In this document: positions 11,824 to 24,746 of the stretch, piece after piece
How the letters are laid out: each line of letters begins with the position of its first letter
Position numbering within the stretch: position 1 is the stretch's first letter
Assembly: GCA_014904985.1 (NCBI GenBank)
Contig: MU128948.1
Coordinates: 149,174 to 213,173 of the forward strand
Source: Hydnum rufescens UP504
Lineage: Eukaryota > Basidiomycota > Agaricomycetes > Cantharellales > Hydnaceae
Direction of reading: 5' to 3'
Length of the DNA: 64,000 nt
The notes under the pieces: generated by a model
The model's database searches: none
The model's input: the letters and a program-made list of their open reading frames with translations, nothing else
Told to the model about the DNA's origin: nothing
Position numbers and translations under genes: made by a program

Positions 11824-14689
11824 ATGCAACTATCTACAGTGTCAGATGTACCGCCGACGCCCCATCACGATGAATTCAAAGTCGGAGCAAAACTGCTTTT
11901 GGTGAAACCTCTACATGTATGTCGAACTCGAAAATCCCGAGTTGGAACTTATAATTAATTCCGCGAACCTTCCCTCTAGAAGAGGCACGATGTTGGAAGA
12001 ATGGAATCATTCAGTGCTTCCGATTTCATACATTTCTCGACAATTACTGGTATGTGGTCGACACGAACCCAACTGGCACCCTAATATTTGGGAAATACCA
12101 CTCTCAAATAGGTCTAGATACCATCCCAGTTCAACGAATAGCACGCTACCAACGGATTCACTGGCCATTTAATCACCAATTCACCGTGGTCACAACGGTT
12201 AAGATCCCGCCTTCGGCTCTGAAAACAGAGATATTCTCTCTCCAAACGACGGAAGGCAGAAGGATTCTTCTGGGCGATTTAGACCCTCTGGCGAATGGGA
12301 TATCATTCAGGATCGATCGTACCAGTAGAGTGAAATTGGAACACGAGGATTCGGAGGCTCGTGCTTCACGCGGATTTCGACCGAGTCGAAATTCTATCGC
12401 CTAGAACGATGCCCTTAGGGGCACCTAGCAATTTCGAGTTGACATGGTGCCTTACGCGGAAGCCAGAGATGGAGCCCACCCGATTCTCCTTATGCGTTAG
12501 GGATATCTCCCTTGTCGCCAGATGGGTTTCCAAAGTAAACAAGGTACGACGTTCGCGGAGTATCGCACCTCTATTATTCAATTGATGGCCGGGAATATAG
12601 CGCTATGATCTGCTTAGGAACAATTGTTCGATACTGAGAACGAGCATATCATCCCTGGCCCTGTTCCATTACTTCCAACACGAATTCGACCAAATAAGCT
12701 GCTCGGAGTTGGTAGCCCTGCGCTCGGCCGGACCAATCCGATACATGGTCTCGAAATTTTTCTCGGGGCCAAATAGGTTTCTTAATTGGTTTCAGGAGAA
12801 CAAATACTATCGTCAGGCAAAGGTTAAGGGTGAGCATGAGTCTGCCCAGGTTCGCACTGAAATACCCTTCCTTCGGTGAGTCTCAAGTACCTGGCGAACG
12901 ACCCAAATGACACGTGGGCAATAAGTCATCCTGACCGAGTAGGCTCTTGGGCCCCTTTTGAGTACCTGCGCTACTTGGTCGAAGTCTCCCATGGGTTTTT
13001 CAAATCAACCGGATGCCGTGTTCTTCTTCATCTGCTTTCGGGTTGCTCTGTTGATAGCCGAGTGGACGACACAAATAGAGGAAGATCCAAGCCTGAGAGA
13101 CAATTTTCATCCCCTTATTGAGGAGTTTTCTTCAATACCCTTGTATGGATGGTTTTTTCGTGTATGTCGCTTCGGGGAACGATCGCTGAGCCTAATTTTC
13201 CTTCATAGGCATCACAGTCTGGAAACTCTGACGCCAGACCTTAGAGAGTCATATACAACCACTATGACCGTCGTTTATTCCTCCAGCGTGACTTTGGAAG
13301 GGGTATATAGGCATCCAGGCCTGCGCACCGAATTCGTAGGAAGGCAGGTTATTGCATGGATCCCCCAATGCATCAGCTATTTGGAAAGGGGGAATCAGTA
13401 AGTCTTGTCCCCTTTCTGGTCCACTCTAGCACAACTAAAATTCGAGGTCCTCTAGTTCAAATGAGTCCGATCTCAAAGGCTTTTTGCTTCTTATTTCGTT
13501 TCTATTACGCTTCCAGGCCGAGCTGCAAGAACTTATTCGGATGGATGCCCTTTCTGTCTTGGTTAGGATCTTCCATCGTCACCAGTATGTCTATACACCC
13601 TATCTTTGTTTCGTCTTTAATCTCTCGATCCAGTGATCTAACATCCCAGATCCGGGACAATTTTGAGGTCGTATTGCTCCAATTCTGCTCCCACAATCCC
13701 ACGTCTCGAGAGTATTTCTTGAAGAGCGATGCGTTATTGTACGTAAGGGACAGGTTGATGCGCAAGTGGGTTTTCACTGTCTGTGGTGGAATGGAGACTA
13801 GCGCCTACGCACTTCATGTTTGAATAGGCCTCAAAGCTCCTTCCTTCTCACTGCACTTTATGTTATGGACAAGTCGGAGTGTGTTTCCGAGTTCCACGAC
13901 CGATTAATATCCTGCGGAGTACTGGTCCCCCTGGCTCGGTGTCTGGCATTGACGTCAGCACATTCTCCTCACGTCGCCCCTCACGGTCTCATCTCTGATG
14001 TTGTTCACAGGAACTTTCACGATAAAAGCATGTATAATGTCACGAGTATATTCTCTAGCATTGTAGAGCATAACAAGGGCGAGCATCTATTGGAGAGGCC
14101 GATTCTCTCATACCTAACTCAATTGTTCAATCATCCGTATGTGGTGGCTCTAAACTGCTTATGGTATCTAACCCTCGCATTGAATATACTCAGGTTCTCC
14201 CGCCTCTCATTTGTAATATGTGGCATAATCTTCTTTCGGTTATGTGCCCTCGGAGACGATGCGAAGAAAGAAGTGGTGAATGCTGGGGCACTCCCTGGTC
14301 TCTGTCGTCTGGCACATCCTGGCAGCCACGATACGGAGTACAAGTCGTCTTCCCACAACAGGCTCTTGTTCAGTTCTCATTGGAATTGTTTAGTGAATTA
14401 TTTAGTTCCGAAGGATCGGAACACTGGCACGTGCCATTCGAGGATCTGCTGGTGGCCATAGCGGGCATCGATGCATCTTGTGCCGCAAAGGTGGCCGAAG
14501 TGCGAAAGCACTACTACCGAAGTTTCAAGGTTCAAACATGTGCGTGCGTCGATAGGATGAGTGGTGTCTCCCCAGGCAGGGAGGTTTCTCTTGCATGTTA
14601 TCCTGACATCGTTCATTTTTGCAGTAAACGCACCCAGACCGACGATATGGGGAGAGGCCCAGGCCATGATGACTAGATCGAAGGCCTAG
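11824..14689 (+). pseudogene. AF1 copy C, two frameshifts
   Basis: Exons 1 and 2 match copy A in length and phase (MQLSTVSDVPP; KRHDVGRMESFSA). In exon 3 an extra G near 12356 breaks the frame before the ADFDRVEIL segment. In exon 5 an extra base in GGCTCTTGGGCCCC (near 12942) breaks it again. The YDLLRNNC motif is present but the next Trp is Ser (NNCSIL). Later exons, including the ARM-like segments and the C-terminal LNAPRPTIWG exon ending at 14689, are open. It is a decayed or misassembled copy. Confidence 0.65.
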
Positions 14690-15891
14690 AAGTGGTGTAA
14701 TATTGCCGGTACGTCCGTCCCCATCTGCGCGGATCCAGTTCGTTCTTGTACTCAAGAACGAAGGTCTGGCCTTCCAGGCTCTGTATTCTCCTTTTGTGAT
14801 CCTAATTCTTGATGGGAAGTATATGTGTGATTATGTTATATGTCTCGTACTCGCACCGGCAGCCTGTGAGGATGTAGATAATGGGGGCTGGCAATGCCTT
14901 GCCTGTCGCTGCTCCGTAATGTATGGGAACTCGGTTTTGTGGACAAATGGCAGAATAACTTGGATGTCCCTCGTCAAATGCGCATAGCGCACGGTTCTAA
15001 TGTGAGTTATGTAATATCATACTAGCACTGGGAAGATTGGACCGAACACCCTCCATGATCCAATCAATATCACTGGGTCAGGGATATATAGAGCATCATA
15101 CGGAAGATTGTTGGAATCATCCAATCCCCCCTTGATCTCATAATATATACACATTGTACCCTGTGCCCGTCACAGAACTTGTGGCCGTAAGCGTGCAAAT
15201 CAGTAACTGTAAATGCTGGGAATTCCTGGTCTATACAGTATACTGTACACGGCACAGAATTCCGGTACTCAGCAAGGTTTCGTACCCAGCACAAGGGGTA
15301 GCACACAGCACCAGTGGACAGGGATAGTGGATGCACTCAGTTCTGAGTTAACCTCAAAGGACACGGACTAAGGGGGGCCCATCTGTTGAAGAATCAGTGC
15401 AGAGCCACTTATATTCACACAACAAGAGGAAAAATAGAGCATTTGATGAGAGCCCATGCCAATGCTTGAGAACTTTGGTACATCCACTGAAACTATCTAG
15501 AGGATATGCTGACTAAGCGATGAGCGTTAGAGCTCGCCCCCAATTCCAACACCATCACCTCTAGACAAGAGAAAAACTGGTTCCGGGATGAGTGAAGGTT
15601 GGCGAACCAATGCGGTTACAAATGGTTGCTGTGATGATTGGAAGTCACACTAGAGTCACAAGAAGTCACAACCGTACGGAAATTCTCCTTCAACTTCAAG
15701 TCCAGTCGCGGCAACACTCTTGCCACTCAATATCGGGAGATACAAATCTTCTGATTGTCTCTGGGGATTCTATGTGGCTTGCATAGGGCTTGCCGATTCG
15801 TAACACGGAGGACAATTTATTTCATTGGTTAAACCATCCCATGGAAGCAGTGCCTCCCTCTGCCTCCGTTTTGACGCCTTCCCCATCCCTC
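14690..15891. repeat. Inter-copy spacer C-D
   Basis: No gene supported. The part at about 15040-15380 resembles the E-F spacer at about 25080-25370 (shared GTACTCAGCAAGGTTTCG-like and CACAAGGGGT stretches) and differs from the other spacers, so spacers come in at least two types. GTCACAAG repeats lie at 15653-15670; the TATA position is weak (GATACAAAT near 15740). Confidence 0.45.
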
Positions 15892-18645
15892 ATGGAGCCA
15901 CCAGCATCAGAAGCCGCGCCGACGCACTATTACAACGGGCTCAAACTTGAAAGAAAACCGCTCTTGGTGAATCCTCTACACCTATCCCAATACTCGAAAA
16001 TCTCTATATAGCCCCTCACTTGAGACTTCTCTCTAGGAGAGAAGCGGTGTTGGAAGACTCGAATCGTTCTCTGTTTCAGATTTCATAGAGTTCTCAAAAA
16101 GTACTTGTATGTAGCTGACGCATACTACTACCTAATGTTTAGGAAACCCCGCTTTCAAATAGGCCTAGATATGATCCCAGTTCAACGGATGGTGCGCTAC
16201 CGACAGATTCACTGGCCATTTTAGCATTAATTCACAGTTGTCACAACGGTTAAGATCCCGCCTTCGGCTTTAAAGCCAGTGATGTTTTCTCTCCAAAAAA
16301 AGGAGGGACGGAATGTCCTGCTGGATGATCTGGACCCTGCGATGAACGGCATCTCTTTCAGGATTGATTATGGCAGTGGAAGCCAGTTGGACATCGAGGG
16401 TTTCGAGGTTACAAGTCAGGGAAATTTTGACGGAGTGGAAATCATACTACCTGAAACGAAGCCCTTGGGAGGTGCCGAAGCTGACCATTTCGAGGTGACA
16501 TGGTGCCTGACATAGAGTCCACTGATTTCCCCGTGTTGGGGATATTTCCCTGTACGCCAAATGGGTTTCCAACCTAGACAAGGTGCCGTTGCGCCTCTTT
16601 CATTCAATTGATGGTCTTGGGAAACAAAGCACCGTGATCTGCTCAGGAACAATTGCTGGATACTCTGCTCGAGCATATCACCCTTAACCCTGTTCCACCC
16701 GAATTCGAACTGGCAAGTCCCGCGGAGTTGGTGGCTATCTACTCAAGCAGACCGATTCGGTCCACCGTTTTGCAATTTTTCTCGGGGCCAAATAAGTTTT
16801 CTAGTTGGTTGGAGGAGGACAAATATCGTCGTAGGTCGGAGATCCTGGGTAGGCATGAGTCCGCCAAGAGTCGCACTGAAATACCCTTCCTTCGGTGAGT
16901 TGCCAGTGTATCACGCAGGACGCGAATGACATATGGGCAATAAGTCATCCTGACCGAGCAGGTTTTAGGCTCCTTTTGGATACCTGCGCTACTTCATCGA
17001 CAGCTCCCGCGGGTTTCGCAAAGCAGCCAGATGACGTGTTACTCTTCATCTGTATATTGCTCGTTCTTTTGATGACCCAGTGGAGGACGCAAATAGAGGA
17101 AGACCCGAGCCTAAGAGACGACTTTCATCGGTTCAACGATGAGTTTTCCTCGCCACCCTCGTATGAACCGTTTTTGTCTGGGGACGATCATTGAACCTGA
17201 TTTTCCTCCATAGACATCGCACTCTGAGGCTAGATATTAGAGCGGGATATATGGTCATTATGGCCTCTGTTTATTCCTCCAGCGTGACTTTCGATGGACT
17301 GTACACATTCCGGGATTTCGCACCGAATTCGTGCGAGGGCAGGTTATTGCATGCATCCCCCAATACATCGAATATTTGGAAACGGGGAATCAGTAAGTCA
17401 TGGTCCCCTTTTGGGCCACTTGAGCACAGCTAAAGCTCGAGGTCTGCCAGTTCAAACGACTCAGATCTCCAAGTCATTTTTCCTTTTGCCGCTAATGTGG
17501 TCCACTTCCAGGGGGAACTGGGAGAAGTTATTCGGGTGGATATCCTTTCTGTTTTGGTTAGGATCTTCCGCGATCACCAGTATGTCTATCTTCATTCAAT
17601 CTTTAATTTCTCGATCTAGTCGTTTAGCACCCCTGACCCGGGGCAATTTTGAAACTGTATTGTTGCGATTCTGCTCTCACAATCCTACGTCTCAGGAATA
17701 TTTCTTGAGGAGCGACAGGTTATTTTACGTGAGGGACATGTAGATGCGCAAGTGGGTTTCACCGTCTATGATGGAACGGGGAGCATCACTTACTGATACT
17801 CCCCTACTTCATCTTTGAATAGGCCTCAAAGCCCGATCCTTCTCATTGCACTTTGTGTCCTTCAACAGTCGGACCGTGCCACCGGACTTTGCAACCAAGT
17901 AATATCTTGGGGAATACTGGCCCCCCTGGTTCGATGTTTCGCCTTAACGTCAGCATGCACTCCCCGTGTCCTTACTCACAATCTCATCTCTACTGTCGTT
18001 CTCAGGAACTTTGACGATAAACACATGGCTGATGTTATGGGTATATTCCATAGCACGCTTGGAAAAGGAGAGCATCTATCGGGGAGGCCGATTCTCTCCT
18101 ACCTGGCCCAATTATTCAGTCATCCGTATGGTGTGGCTCTAACGTGATCAACACTGCCGTCTGATCCCTACATCGAATACACCCACTCAAGTTCTCCCAC
18201 ATCTCCTTCGATGTATGTGGCACAATCTTCAAATCTATATGTACCCTCGGAAATGATGCGAAGGAGGTGGTGAATACCAGAGCACTTCCTGGTCTTTGTC
18301 ACCTGGCACATTGTGACAGCTTTGATGAAAAGTGCGGGTTGTCTTCCTACAAGGGGTTCCCCCTCGGTTCTCATTGAGATTATTTAGTCACCAAGGATCG
18401 GAACACCTGCCATATGGGGATCTGCTTGTGGCCATAGCAGCCAGCGATTCATCTTGTGCTGTAAAGGTAGCCAAAGCACGAAAGCGCTACTACCGAGGTT
18501 TCAAGGTTCAAACATGTGCGTGCGTCGATACGATGAATGATGTTTCCCAAGGAAGGGGGGTTTCTCTCACGCATTATCTTGACACAGTTCATTGTTGGCA
18601 GTGACGCACCCAGACCGACGATGACTAGGCCGAAGATCTAGAAGT
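15892..18645 (+). pseudogene. AF1 copy D, stop codons in exon 3
   Basis: Exon 1 starts MEPPASEAAPTHYY. Its usual GTATGT donor is replaced by CTATCC. In exon 3 the HWPFYH motif becomes HWPF followed by TAG and, shortly after, TAA (near 16222-16232). A deletion removes the segment between WCLT and the end of exon 3 (about 16510-16540). The YDLL motif is altered (CACCGTGATCTG near 16630). Distal exons remain similar to the 3' half of copy I. The C-terminal exon reads into TGA early. AF2 copy 1 follows directly. Confidence 0.7.
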
Positions 18646-18929
18646 CTTGTAATATTACGGTACGTCTGGTCCCATCTGCGCGGATCCAGTTTGTTACTCA
18701 CCAGCCAAGAGTAGGAATTCTAGACTTGGTATCCTCTTGTAATGCGATTGTTTGGTTACCCTGCAAGTCACGCCCACCCCGAATGTTATCTAATCATCGT
18801 GCAGACTCGAGGATTCTGATCGGCTCCCCCGTGTGATTGCACTTCCTAAGCACAGGCACCATCAAATGATCGCTTAGAACACCATAGACACGTATAAGAA
18901 CCTAGCCTCCACCGATGATGTTCTGAACA
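18646..18929 (+). promoter_or_regulatory. 5' region of AF2 copy 1
   Basis: No gene. A region nearly identical to those before AF2 copies 2 and 3 contains GATTCTGATCGGCTCCCC, a CACAGGCACCATCAAATGAT stretch and a TATA-like GTATAAGAA about 35 bp before the ATG (GTATAAAAA in copies 2 and 3). Confidence 0.45.
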
Positions 18930-20160
18930 ATGCCTCCAAACACACGCTCTCAACGACTAGCCTCGCAAGAGAGAGCGCCCCAAGAACAGCATTCACAGGG
19001 GTTTCCTTCGAACGACTATCTCCGGACCCGTATCGAGGGGCTATACCTCGGAACCCCAGGGATCTGCGACCAGGTTGTATGGACCTGGAGCACGGACTTC
19101 AATGGCCGTATCCTGTCCTTAAGCACCAACAAGGCTCCAGCCATCCTCCACGGCATTTTCCTGATCTCAGACCACTCTTTCTATTTGATTCCAGATGGCG
19201 GTTTCGACAAGGAGATGAAACCCCCCTACGCAGCCGCCTGGTCCAATGAAGAGACGATGGGAAGACAAAATGCGTGGGCTCATTTATGCCAAGTCCCTAT
19301 TCCCACACTTCTGGGCCACAATGATTTTACGACGTACCGCAACAACCTCTAGGAGATTGAGGATCTGAAAAAACCGCGATCGAACGAAGATTACTTAATC
19401 ACATCCACAAACAATAACCAACCTTCGCTACGATTAACGCACAAGATGTTTTCGGTGCGTACTCATAACCCCATTTCGTATGTGTACCAATAAGACATTG
19501 CACTGCAGCCAACGACGAAAGGTGCCGCCGAAGAAACTGAACATACTTATGCAAATAACGAAGGTAAGTTTTGAGTTATAGAACACATCCGTAATAACTC
19601 ACAATCAACCATCTTTATAGGAGAAGTACCATCGAACGATAATCCGGGAAGTGATACAGCCTCCGAGTCGCAATCAGGTAAGCCTCGAAACAGTACATAA
19701 ACCATAAGAAAACCATTAAACGCAACATTACCTTAAGTGACAGAGGAGCCCCTGCCGCCAGAGTTTTTCCTCACAAACTGGCCTGTATCCGAGCCCAATC
19801 AAATCGTGATCAACGGTATGGTCGACTCTGGGAGGTGGGAGACAAATCCACTTCCTCTTTTCGTAGAGGGCGGTGACGACATTGTCCCTCCTTCGCAATA
19901 CGAGTCGATTCTCCCAGGTGCGATCGCGCAGATCGCGTTCATTCGAAACACGTTCAAGTCAGGGAGGGGAGTGCATTTAAAATGGTATTCACCACGATTA
20001 TACAAGAAATTATCGTCTTGAGGAGAGCAGACCCAGTCCAGGCCCCAACGCCTCCGACGCCGACGAGGCGCACGCGTACCCTGCCTAGGGATCCCTCGTT
20101 CTCACCCAGTACTCGGAGAGGTAATGGGACACAACAACAGTTCACATTCATCATGCTAAA
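18930..20160 (+). pseudogene. AF2 copy 1, stop and frameshift
   Basis: Homologous along its length to the intact AF2 copy at 41794. Exon 1 (MPPNTRSQRLASQE) is interrupted by TAG at about 19350, where the other copies have CAG. In exon 4 (from 19739, VTEEPLPPEF) one base is missing near 19942 (ATTCGAAA instead of ATTCCGAAA), which diverts the C-terminus. The intron positions and the basic, proline-rich tail are conserved. Decayed copy; function unknown. Confidence 0.65.
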
Positions 20161-21317
20161 AATATCCCCGCCCTCACAGTGTTACCGTAAATCAATACCG
20201 GCACCAAATGTCAACCTGTACCTCTTAATGTACATAAATACTGTAAATACACTACCGTTTGAAAAATGTGTCGCAAACGAATATGGAATCACCCAAGCAA
20301 GGTCACTGGCCCCACTGGCGCCCCCTCTATCTAGTGGAAAATACGGGTGTATACAGCTCTTAGTCTCCTGTCGGGATGTAGATAGCGGGGCCTGGAAATG
20401 CCTTGCCTGTCACTGGTCCGTGATATGTGGGTTCGACTTGTACGCGGGTGGCGGAATAGCTTACACATGTCTTGTCAAATGCGCACAGCCCGGCTCTAAA
20501 GTAACCGAGGGCTCTGAAGTCTTGTTTGACTGGTGTCGTGGTGGCGGGGGTTAAATTATTAGATTGGACCGAGCGCCCTTCAGTCCATATCACTAGTGCT
20601 AGGATCGGCTCCAACGACTTGAAGGCACGCTGGGCAGATATAATAGTGGCCATGTCAAGATTATGGAAGAAAGAATGGAACAACGCCACTTAACCCGGCC
20701 ACGCCCCTGGGGGGAAACATTTCCGTAAGACGTAAATGGAGAGGAGTCCTGATGTGGCCTGAGACAGAGCATCATGCAGGGAAGATAAACACGAAGTGCC
20801 GCGACCGTACTGGATGGTGCCGACGAGTCCGCCGAGTCCATTCCCAGGCGACCAGAAATTATCAATACAGTGCCATAGTGGGCCGACGAGTCCACCGAGG
20901 CCCGTTCCCTCGGCTCAGTCGTGAGAACCCTCCTGTCCAATATTGTGGGTTGGCCTCCACATACACTGGCTTCCACCTGCGGCAAAACCATACATCAGCC
21001 AATTCCGGCCTCACTCGGTTCTCACTCGGGTCAAACCTGAGCATACAAGAATGACTAGTTTGAGGTGATTACTGTAAGTCATGGCGGCAATGTTGAGGAT
21101 CAGGCACTCCAAGCACCGGCACCACCGGATGGCACCTTGAGTGGCAGTCGCCGCAAGAACAATAGTTTTCTCTTTCTCTCGTCACACGGCCTCTTGTATA
21201 CATACGACAGACAACCCCAGAGTGCGATACCCGCTTCGGTTTGCCACACTATAGACTTTACAGGCAACCTCCTCACTAGTGGTGGGCTGAAGGTGTCACA
21301 AGGTTCGAGTATGGAAA

Positions 21318-21672
21318 AGTCACAAGAAGTCACAGAGCGCACTCGCCGGAAGTCGCCAGTCACGCCAAAAAATAGAGTCCCCATTTTCTGCTGGTATTAT
21401 CCTACTGTCACCGCTTGTATTTGGGTCCAGTAGACCGTTCTCAGCGCGTTCCACGCCTACGCGGGACACAAGTCAAGTCATCACACACACTCTCATGCCA
21501 AGTCGACTTCCGGCAACATTCCTGCATCAGCAAACTCAACCAAGAGGTTTGGTTGGTTTTAGCTGGTTTTTTGAGGTCTGGATGCTCTGGACCTCACAAA
21601 ACTGCCCAAAACCTGCCAAACCTCCGGTCAAGTTTCCTGATGTGCAACCGAATATTCGGGAAGTGTATATAA
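21318..21672 (+). promoter_or_regulatory. Putative AF1 promoter, copy E
   Basis: AAGTCACAAGAAGTCACA at 21317-21334, then the CAACCGAATATTCGGG block, then TATATAAG at 21665-21672. The foldback element at 21525-21642 has inserted between the two parts, splitting the CAACATTCCTG / CAACCGAAT block. Confidence 0.5.
21525..21642. mobile_element. Foldback MITE-like element, copy 2
   Basis: A 118-bp element with ends CATCAGCAAACT and AGTTTCCTGATG, about 12-bp inverted repeats, and an almost fully self-complementary body. Comparison with copies C, I and J, which have uninterrupted ATTCCTGCAACCGAAT, shows the insertion point directly; TG is repeated on both sides. A near-identical copy is at 7159-7275. 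Confidence 0.65.
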
Positions 21673-21674
21673 GG

Positions 21675-21818
21675 GCCTGAACGGTTGAAAGAATTTGCTA
21701 GATCCCACCAATGCCAAGGTCCAGATCCTTTTTATACCCAAGAATTCTGAAGAATCTGGACCTTCGCAGTAGTAGAATCTGGTGAAAGAATGGGGATTCT
21801 TTCACACGTTCAAGGCCT
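21675..21818. mobile_element. MITE-like inverted-repeat insert in the 5' region, copy 2
   Basis: Ends GGCCTGAACGGTTGAAAG and CTTTCACACGTTCAAGGCC form imperfect inverted repeats. An internal pair AAGGTCCAGAT / AGAATCTGGACCTT adds a second stem. It lies between the TATA box and the AF1 start codon of copy E. Confidence 0.45.
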
Positions 21819-21895
21819 TAGAACACTTATATGATCGGTTAAAGCCTCCACATCAAAGCAGCACCTGCCTTTGCCTCCCTTCTGACATCTCCCTC

Positions 21896-24746
21896 ATGCA
21901 AGTACACCCAGCCCCAGGTGTGGTGCCGACATCTATTATGATGAGTTCAAAGTCTGGGAAAACTGCTTTTGGTGAAACCTCTACATGTATGTCGAACTCG
22001 AAAATCTCGAGATAGAACTTCACTCGGTGAATCTTCCCTCTAGAAGATGTACGATGTTGGAAGACTCGAATCATTCAGTGCTTCCGATTTCATACACTTC
22101 TCGAGAATTACTGGTAGGCAGCCAACTCAAACCCAACTCACTCCCTAATGTTTGGAGATCCCACTTTCATATACGTCTAGATGTGGTCCCGGTTCAACGA
22201 GTGGCGCGCTACCGACAAATTCGCTGGCCATTTTATCACCAATTCACGATGGTCACAACGGTTGAGATCCCGCCTACGACTCTAAGGACGAACATGTTTT
22301 TTCTTCAAACAAAGGAGGGACGAAATGTACTCCTGGATGATTTAGACCCCTGCGGCGAATGGGATATCGTTCAGGATCGATCGTACCAGTTAAATAAAGT
22401 TGGAAAACGAGGATTCCAAAATTGCCATTCTAGCAGATTTCGACCGAATGGAAATTATACCGCCAGGAATGAAGCCCTTGGGAGGCCCCGAAGCTCGCGA
22501 TTTCGAGTTGACATGGTGCCTTATGCGGAGGCCAGACCTGGAGCCCACCCGGTTCTCCCTATGCGTTGGGGATATATCCCTTGTCGCCAGATGGGTTTCC
22601 AAGGTAAACAAGGTACGGCGTTCGCGGAATATCTATTGTTCAATTGATGGCCGGGAATATAGCGCTATGATTTGCCCAGGAACAATTCTTGGATACTGAG
22701 TGCGAGTATGTCAGCCCTGACTCTGTGGCATGGCTTCCAGCACGAATTCGACCAAGCGAGCCCCGCGGAGTTGGTGGCCTCGCGCTCAGCGGGACCAATC
22801 CGATGCATGGTTTCGAAGTTTTTCTCAGGGCTAAATACGTTTTTGAATTGGGTGGAGGAGGACAACTATCGTCGTCAGGCAGAAGTTAGGGGTGAGCGTG
22901 AACCCGCCAAGGGTCGCACTGAAATACTCTTTCTTCGGTGAGCCGCAGGTGCCTGACGAAGGATGCGAATGACACGTGGGCAATAGGCCATCCTGACCGA
23001 GCAAGCTTTGGGCTCCTTTTGAGTGCCTGCGCCACTTCCTGGAAGTCTCCCGCGGGTTTCGCAAATCAACCAGATGGGATGTTGTTTTTCATCTGCTTAC
23101 GGCTCGCCCTTTTGCTATCCGATTGGAAGTCGCAACTAGATGAAGATCCAAGCCTGAGAGACGACTTTCAACAGTTCATTGATTAGATCTCTTCGATACC
23201 CTTGTATGGGCCATTCTCGTGCATACCGTTATAGGGAACGATCACTGAGCCCAATTTTCCTTCATAGACACCGCAGTCCGGAAACTCTGAGGCCAGATGT
23301 TAGAGGCATCTACGAATACTATGGCCATCCTTTATTTCTCCAGTGTGACTTTCGATGGGGTATACAAGAATCCGGACCTGCGCACCGAAATCGTAGCAGA
23401 GCACGTTATTTCATGCATGCCCCAGTACATCGAATGGTTGGAAAGGGGGAATCAGTAAGTCTTGGCGCCTTTTTGGTCCACTTTGGCACAGCTAAAGTCC
23501 GACACCCCCCAGCCCAAACGACTCCGATCTGAAAAGCTTTTTGCTTCTTATTTCGTCCTGTTACGCTTCGAGGCCGAGCTGCAAGAACTTATTCGGGTGG
23601 ATGCCCTTTCTGTTATGGCTAGGACCTTCCATCGTCACCAGTATGTCTATACATCCTATCTTCATTCAGTCCTTAATTTCTCGATCCAGCAATTTAACAT
23701 CCCAGATCCGGGATAGTTTTGAGATCGTATTGCTCCAATTCTGCTCTCACAATCCCATGTCTCGAGAGTATTTCTTGAAGAGCGATGCGTTATGGTACGT
23801 GAGGGACAGGTTGATGCGCAAGTGGGTTTTCCCTGTCCATGGTGGAACGGAGACTAGGACCTATACACTTCTTGCTTGAATAGACTTCAAAGCTCCTTCC
23901 TTCTCACTACACTTTATTTTCTGGACAAGTCGGAAACTGTTTCCGAGTTCCGCAACCGATTGATATCCTGCGGAGTACTGGTCCTCTGGCTCGGTGTCTG
24001 GCGTTGACGTCAGCACATTCTCCTCACGTCGCACCTCGTGGTCTCATCTCTGATGTTGTTCACAACGATAAAAGTATGTATAATGTTAGGAGCATATTCT
24101 TTAGCATTGTAGAGCATCACAAGGCCGAGCATCTACTATTGGAGAAGCCGATTCTCTCCTACCTCGCTCAATCGCTCAATAATCCGTATGTAGTGGCTAT
24201 AAACAGCTTATCATAACACTACCGTCTGACCCTCGCATTGAATATACTCAGGTTCTCTCGCCCCTCCTTCGCAATATGTGGCATAATCTTCTTTTGGTTA
24301 TGTGTCCTCGGAGACAATGCGAAGAAGGAAGTGGCGGATGCCGGGGCGCTCCGTGGTCTTTGTCGTCTGGCACATCCTGACAGCCACGATACGGAGTACA
24401 AGTCATCTTCCCACAACAGGCTCTTGTTCAGTTCTCATTGGAATTATTCAGCGAATTCTTTAGTTGCCGAGGATCGGGACACTGGCACCTGCCGTATGAG
24501 AATCTGCCGGTGGCCATAGCGGGTATCGATGCATCTTGTGCCGCAAAGGTAGCGAAAGCACGAAAGCGCTGATGCCGAGGTTTAAAGGTTCAAACATGAC
24601 CGTGCGTCGATAGGATGAATGACGGTCCCCCAGGCGGGGAGGCTTCTCTCGCACCTTATGCTGAAATCGTTCATTTTTCAGTGGACACACCCAGGCCAAC
24701 GATATGGGGGAGGGTGCAGGTTATGATGACTTGGTTGAAGACCTAG
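21896..24746 (+). pseudogene. AF1 copy E, frameshift and stop in exon 3
   Basis: Exon 3 carries an extra C in GACCCCTGCGGCGAATGG (near 22350), changing LDPAANG into LDPCGEW. Shortly after, AAA has become TAA in the original frame (near 22390). Both lesions recur unchanged in copy I. Exon 1 is also out of frame at its end. Exons 4 to 13 are mostly recognisable (HPDRASFGLLLSACA; ARM-like segments), with a TGA in place of the codon after KARKR near 24571. The end (LDTPRPTIWG then TAG) is at 24744-24746. Confidence 0.7.

Larger units (their letters stand above)
20161..21895. repeat. Inter-copy spacer D/AF2-E
   Basis: Common-type spacer with no supported gene. It is nearly identical over long stretches to 42987-44598 and 49310-50700. 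It carries GTCACAAG direct repeats (21318-21334), a TATATAAG box (21665-21672), a foldback element and an inverted-repeat insert. Confidence 0.5.

Noticed and set aside
20650..20700. Ribozyme-like motif in the conserved spacer (CTGATGTGG with GAAAC nearby)
   Set aside because: The hammerhead core needs CTGATGA and properly placed stems; I could not find them.
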